Positions 60,622-64,000 of a stretch of DNA of 64,000 nt are shown one piece after another. Under the pieces are notes generated by a model, which saw only the letters and a program-made list of their open reading frames with translations, was not told where the DNA came from and did not search any database. The position numbers and the translations under genes are program-made. Source of the DNA: Deinococcus terrestris (GTDB lineage: Bacteria; Deinococcota; Deinococci; Deinococcales; Deinococcaceae); NCBI RefSeq assembly GCF_009377345.1, contig NZ_WBSL01000001.1:743001-807000 (forward strand), written 5' to 3'. Each line of letters begins with the position of its first letter. Within the stretch, counting starts at the first letter, position 1.

Positions 60622-61580
60622 GACGCCTCGCCGCCGCTGGGTGCCCTCCCCCCCTCCCCGTCCGGGGACTTGTGGAAGGCCGCGCCCAGCCGCCTCACGT
60701 TCTCGTGAATCAGGGTCGTGTTCAGCGAGACGGCGGCCAGCATCCCGCTCGCGGCGGCGCTCATCACGTACTGGGGCGCTCCCGTCATGTCCCCGGCGGC
60801 CCAGACGCCGCGCACGCTGGTCATGCCGTTCTCGTTGACCACGACGCGGCTCTTGGCGTTCAGCTCGCAGCCGAGGGAAGCGGGCAGGCTGCTACGCTGC
60901 ACCTGGGTGGGGTTCAGGAAGAGGGCGTCCAGCGGCAGCCGCTCGCCGTCCCGGAAGCGCACCCGCACGGTGTCCTTCCCCTCCAGCCGCAGGATGGGCG
61001 TGGAGATCACGGGCACACCCACCCGCCGCAGGTCTTCCCGCTGCTCGTCCGTGAGTTCGTCGGGACCGTCAGTGAGGAGCACCACCCGGTCGGACCACGC
61101 CCGCACGCTCAGGGCGAGGTGATGGCCCTCCTGGTGGGAGCCGAGAACCGCCAGCGCCGACTCGCGGTTGGGCCAGCCGTCGCAATACGGGCAGTGGTGA
61201 ACCGTGCGGCCCCAGCGGGCACGCAGGCCGGGCACGTTGGGCAGCACGTCGCGCACCCCGCTGGCGAAGAGGAGCCGCCGGGCCTGGACCCAGCCGCCGT
61301 CGTGGCGCAGGGCGAAGCCACCGTCCCAGGGCTTGACCTCGCGGGCCACGCCGGGCCGCACCGTCACCGGGTAGGGGGCGAGGTCGGCCAGCCCCAGGGC
61401 CTGGAGTTGCGTGGGCGCGGCTCCATCGCGGGTGAAGACCCCGTGGGCTGCCTGGGCCGCGGCATTGCGGGTGGGGCCACCGTCCAGCAGCAGCACCTCG
61501 CGCCGGGAGCCGCCCAGCACCAGCGCCGCGTTGAGGCCCGCTGCGCCCGCCCCTACGACCACGGCGTCATACCGCTCCAC
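60618..61580 (-). CDS. Thioredoxin reductase-like FAD/NAD(P) oxidoreductase
   Basis: 320 residues with a GTG start. The FAD motif is DAVVVGAGAAGLNAALVLGG at the N-terminus. A CPYCDGWP redox motif, as in TrxR, is near residue 135. The NADP region is ALAVLGSHQEGHHLALSVRAW and the C-terminal FAD contact is VWAAGDMTGAPQYVMSAAASG. Low-TrxR-like family members of this kind can reduce thioredoxin or bacillithiol disulfide, the latter attractive given bshC, but the partner is not determinable. The SDR stop overlaps its GTG by one base. Confidence 0.85.
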   Translation of the reverse strand: MERYDAVVVGAGAAGLNAALVLGGSRREVLLLDGGPTRNAAAQAAHGVFTRDGAAPTQLQALGLADLAPYPVTVRPGVAREVKPWDGGFALRHDGGWVQARRLLFASGVRDVLPNVPGLRARWGRTVHHCPYCDGWPNRESALAVLGSHQEGHHLALSVRAWSDRVVLLTDGPDELTDEQREDLRRVGVPVISTPILRLEGKDTVRVRFRDGERLPLDALFLNPTQVQRSSLPASLGCELNAKSRVVVNENGMTSVRGVWAAGDMTGAPQYVMSAAASGMLAAVSLNTTLIHENVRRLGAAFHKSPDGEGGRAPSGGEAS

Positions 61581-62272
61581 TAGCGGCCCCCCGGCCGGAC
61601 GGTCACGTCGGTGAGCACGGCGTCGCGTGGGGCCTCCAGCACGAAGCGCAGGGTGGCCGCCACCGTCTCCGGGGCGATGTAGGCGTCCGGCTGGTACGCG
61701 CCGCCCTCCTGTGCCCGCACCGACTGCTGCATGGGCGTGGCGGTGCGGCCCGGATAGACGGTGGAGACGCGCACGCCGTGAGGGGCTTCCTCCTCGCGCA
61801 GGGCGTCGGCCAGTGCCCGCAGCGCGAACTTGCTCGCGGCGTAGCTGGCCCAGCCGGGGTTGGCCCGCAGGCCCGCTCCGCTGTTCACGAAGACCAGGGT
61901 GCCCCGCTCCTCCCGCACACGCGGAAGCAGCAGCCGGGTCAGCTCAGCGGGGGCGACCACGTTGACGGCGAGGGTATGGGTCCAGGCGGGGTGTTCCTGC
62001 TCCGCAACGGCGCCCAGCTCCACGACTCCTGCGTTATGGACTACGTTCGTCACGCGCCCCAGGTCTGCCAGCGCCGGGGCGAAGGTCTCCGGCCGGGTGA
62101 GGTCGAGGCTGAGCGGCCTACCGCCCACCTCCGCGCAGAGGGAATCCAGCCGCTCGCCCCCCCGTCCTTGCAGAATCAGGTCGTGGGTCCCGGCGAGTGC
62201 CCGCGCCAGCGCCATGCCGATGCCGCCCGTGGCCCCGGTAACCAGGGTGACGGGCCGCTGAAAAGTCGTCAT
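61580..62272 (-). CDS. Short-chain dehydrogenase/reductase
   Basis: 230 residues. NAD(P) motif TLVTGATGGIGMALARAL at residues 9-26, VVHNAGVVELG near 85, Ser in FVNSGAGLRANPG, YxxxK in ASYAASKFALRALADAL near residue 152, and STVYPGRTATPMQ. The substrate is unknown. The start at 62272 (MTTFQRPV) has TAGCGT (complement of 62280-62285) 7 nt upstream, indicating a leaderless operon head. It is followed by trxB-like, HAD and hrpB genes with 1-4 nt overlaps. Confidence 0.88.
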   Translation of the reverse strand: MTTFQRPVTLVTGATGGIGMALARALAGTHDLILQGRGGERLDSLCAEVGGRPLSLDLTRPETFAPALADLGRVTNVVHNAGVVELGAVAEQEHPAWTHTLAVNVVAPAELTRLLLPRVREERGTLVFVNSGAGLRANPGWASYAASKFALRALADALREEEAPHGVRVSTVYPGRTATPMQQSVRAQEGGAYQPDAYIAPETVAATLRFVLEAPRDAVLTDVTVRPGGR

Positions 62273-62282
62273 GCCCGGCACG

Positions 62283-62627
62283 CTAGCGCAAGAGGCGCAC
62301 CCTGAAATACCGCTCCTGAAACCACACCGCCTTCATGATCTCCTCGTCAGGCCAGTGACTTCCCGGTGGGACCACGGCCAGCTTGTCCTCGCGGTCATCC
62401 AGGCGGACGATTACGGCCGTTGCCACACCTTCCGCTCCCGACATGGGCACGTCCCAGCCCAGCAGGTAAGCGTCGATAGGCTGGCCGTCGCCGCTGACGG
62501 TGCCGGGCACCTCGCCGTAATTCACGGGGTACACGAGATCGGCGTGCCGGGGATGAACACTCCCCAGCGGCCGGTCTACGATGACACGCACGGTCTGGCC
62601 GAGGAAGGAGGTGAGGTCGGGCTTCAT
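62283..62627 (-). CDS. Small inorganic-pyrophosphatase-like protein
   Basis: 114 residues. The segment IVDRPLGSVHPRHADLVYPVNYGEVPGT (positions 18-45), followed by GDGQPIDAYLLGWD and RLDDREDKLAVVPPGSH, resembles the short family I pyrophosphatase-like proteins found in Firmicutes. Several acidic positions are kept, but it is far shorter than true PPase (about 170), so activity is uncertain. The ATG at 62627 has TATCTT (complement of 62634-62639) 6 nt upstream. It sits 3' of the nuclease terminator and 5' of the SDR operon on the same strand. Confidence 0.7.
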   Translation of the reverse strand: MKPDLTSFLGQTVRVIVDRPLGSVHPRHADLVYPVNYGEVPGTVSGDGQPIDAYLLGWDVPMSGAEGVATAVIVRLDDREDKLAVVPPGSHWPDEEIMKAVWFQERYFRVRLLR

Positions 62628-62633
62628 GGGGAC

Positions 62634-62639
62634 AAGATA
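62634..62639 (-). promoter_or_regulatory. -10 box TATCTT, leaderless pyrophosphatase-like gene
   Basis: Ends 6 nt before the ATG, and begins one base after the T-tract of the nuclease terminator. Confidence 0.55.
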
Positions 62640-62640
62640 G

Positions 62641-62667
62641 AAAAACCCCCTCCGCATGGGAGGGGGT
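62641..62667 (-). terminator. Intrinsic terminator after nuclease gene
   Basis: On the minus strand, 9-bp stem ACCCCCTCC / GGAGGGGGT, 5-nt loop, then TTTTT. Confidence 0.85.
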
Positions 62668-62682
62668 GGGGAGGGATAGGGG

Positions 62683-64000
<1,318 letters not shown>

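Overview
This window is GC-rich chromosomal DNA from a Deinococcus. The lineage markers are ddrA with a radiation/desiccation response motif (56632-56648), a bacillithiol gene (bshC), an archaeal-type non-discriminating aspartyl-tRNA synthetase, a DUF1999 protein, a FemX-type cross-bridge enzyme, and very many genes whose start codon lies 5-8 nt after a TANNNT box. That last arrangement is the leaderless-mRNA layout known in Deinococcus. Gene density is high, many neighbours overlap by 4 nt, and I see no rRNA, tRNA, insertion sequence, prophage or CRISPR array. Both window ends cut genes: bshC on the left and an extracellular nuclease on the right.

Layout. 0-9 kb: bshC end, nucleotidyltransferase, DUF402, a 3-hydroxyisobutyrate dehydrogenase-like gene coupled to degV, Ser/Thr kinase, patatin, signal peptidase I, and a leftward set with HMA-like, DUF1999, ribokinase and deaminase genes. 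9-21 kb: acyl-CoA ligase (behind a small leaderless ORF), P5C dehydrogenase, DUF4180, DinB/phosphotransferase/aminotransferase, methionine aminopeptidase, M55 peptidase, three small genes behind ispG, and a BMP-type binding protein. 21-31 kb: alpha-glucosidase, small genes, a leftward Asp23-nusB-folD-PAP2-methyltransferase cluster, ligA, and a second BMP protein. 31-41 kb: uvrA plus a membrane protein, a DsbA/DsbB-like pair, SDR, lysA, TetR, TerC, an EndoIII-like gene and a lipoprotein. 42-54 kb: hisZ-hisG-CPT, patB, aspS with a putative attenuator leader peptide, a CysQ-like phosphatase/GNAT/dehydrogenase operon, acyl-CoA dehydrogenase, MFS, FemX and parvulin. 54-64 kb: an AT-rich patch before a secreted subtilisin, ddrA plus a small membrane protein, a tightly overlapping SDR-trxB-HAD-hrpB operon, a pyrophosphatase-like gene and a secreted nuclease.

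Functional themes are DNA repair (uvrA, ligA, ddrA, an EndoIII-like protein), redox and disulfide chemistry (bshC, Dsb pair, TrxR-like), envelope and secretion (lepB, FemX, parvulin, subtilisin, nuclease), and core metabolism. The most interesting signal is a leaderless 16-codon ORF upstream of aspS ending Asn-Val-Asn-Asp-Asp-Pro-Arg. These are the residues carried by the two tRNAs that a non-discriminating AspRS charges, and a mutually exclusive hairpin region follows. Other points are a 26-codon leaderless ORF coupled to the acyl-CoA ligase, two genes that appear to start at CTG inside CTGA junctions, and a small membrane protein translationally coupled to ddrA.
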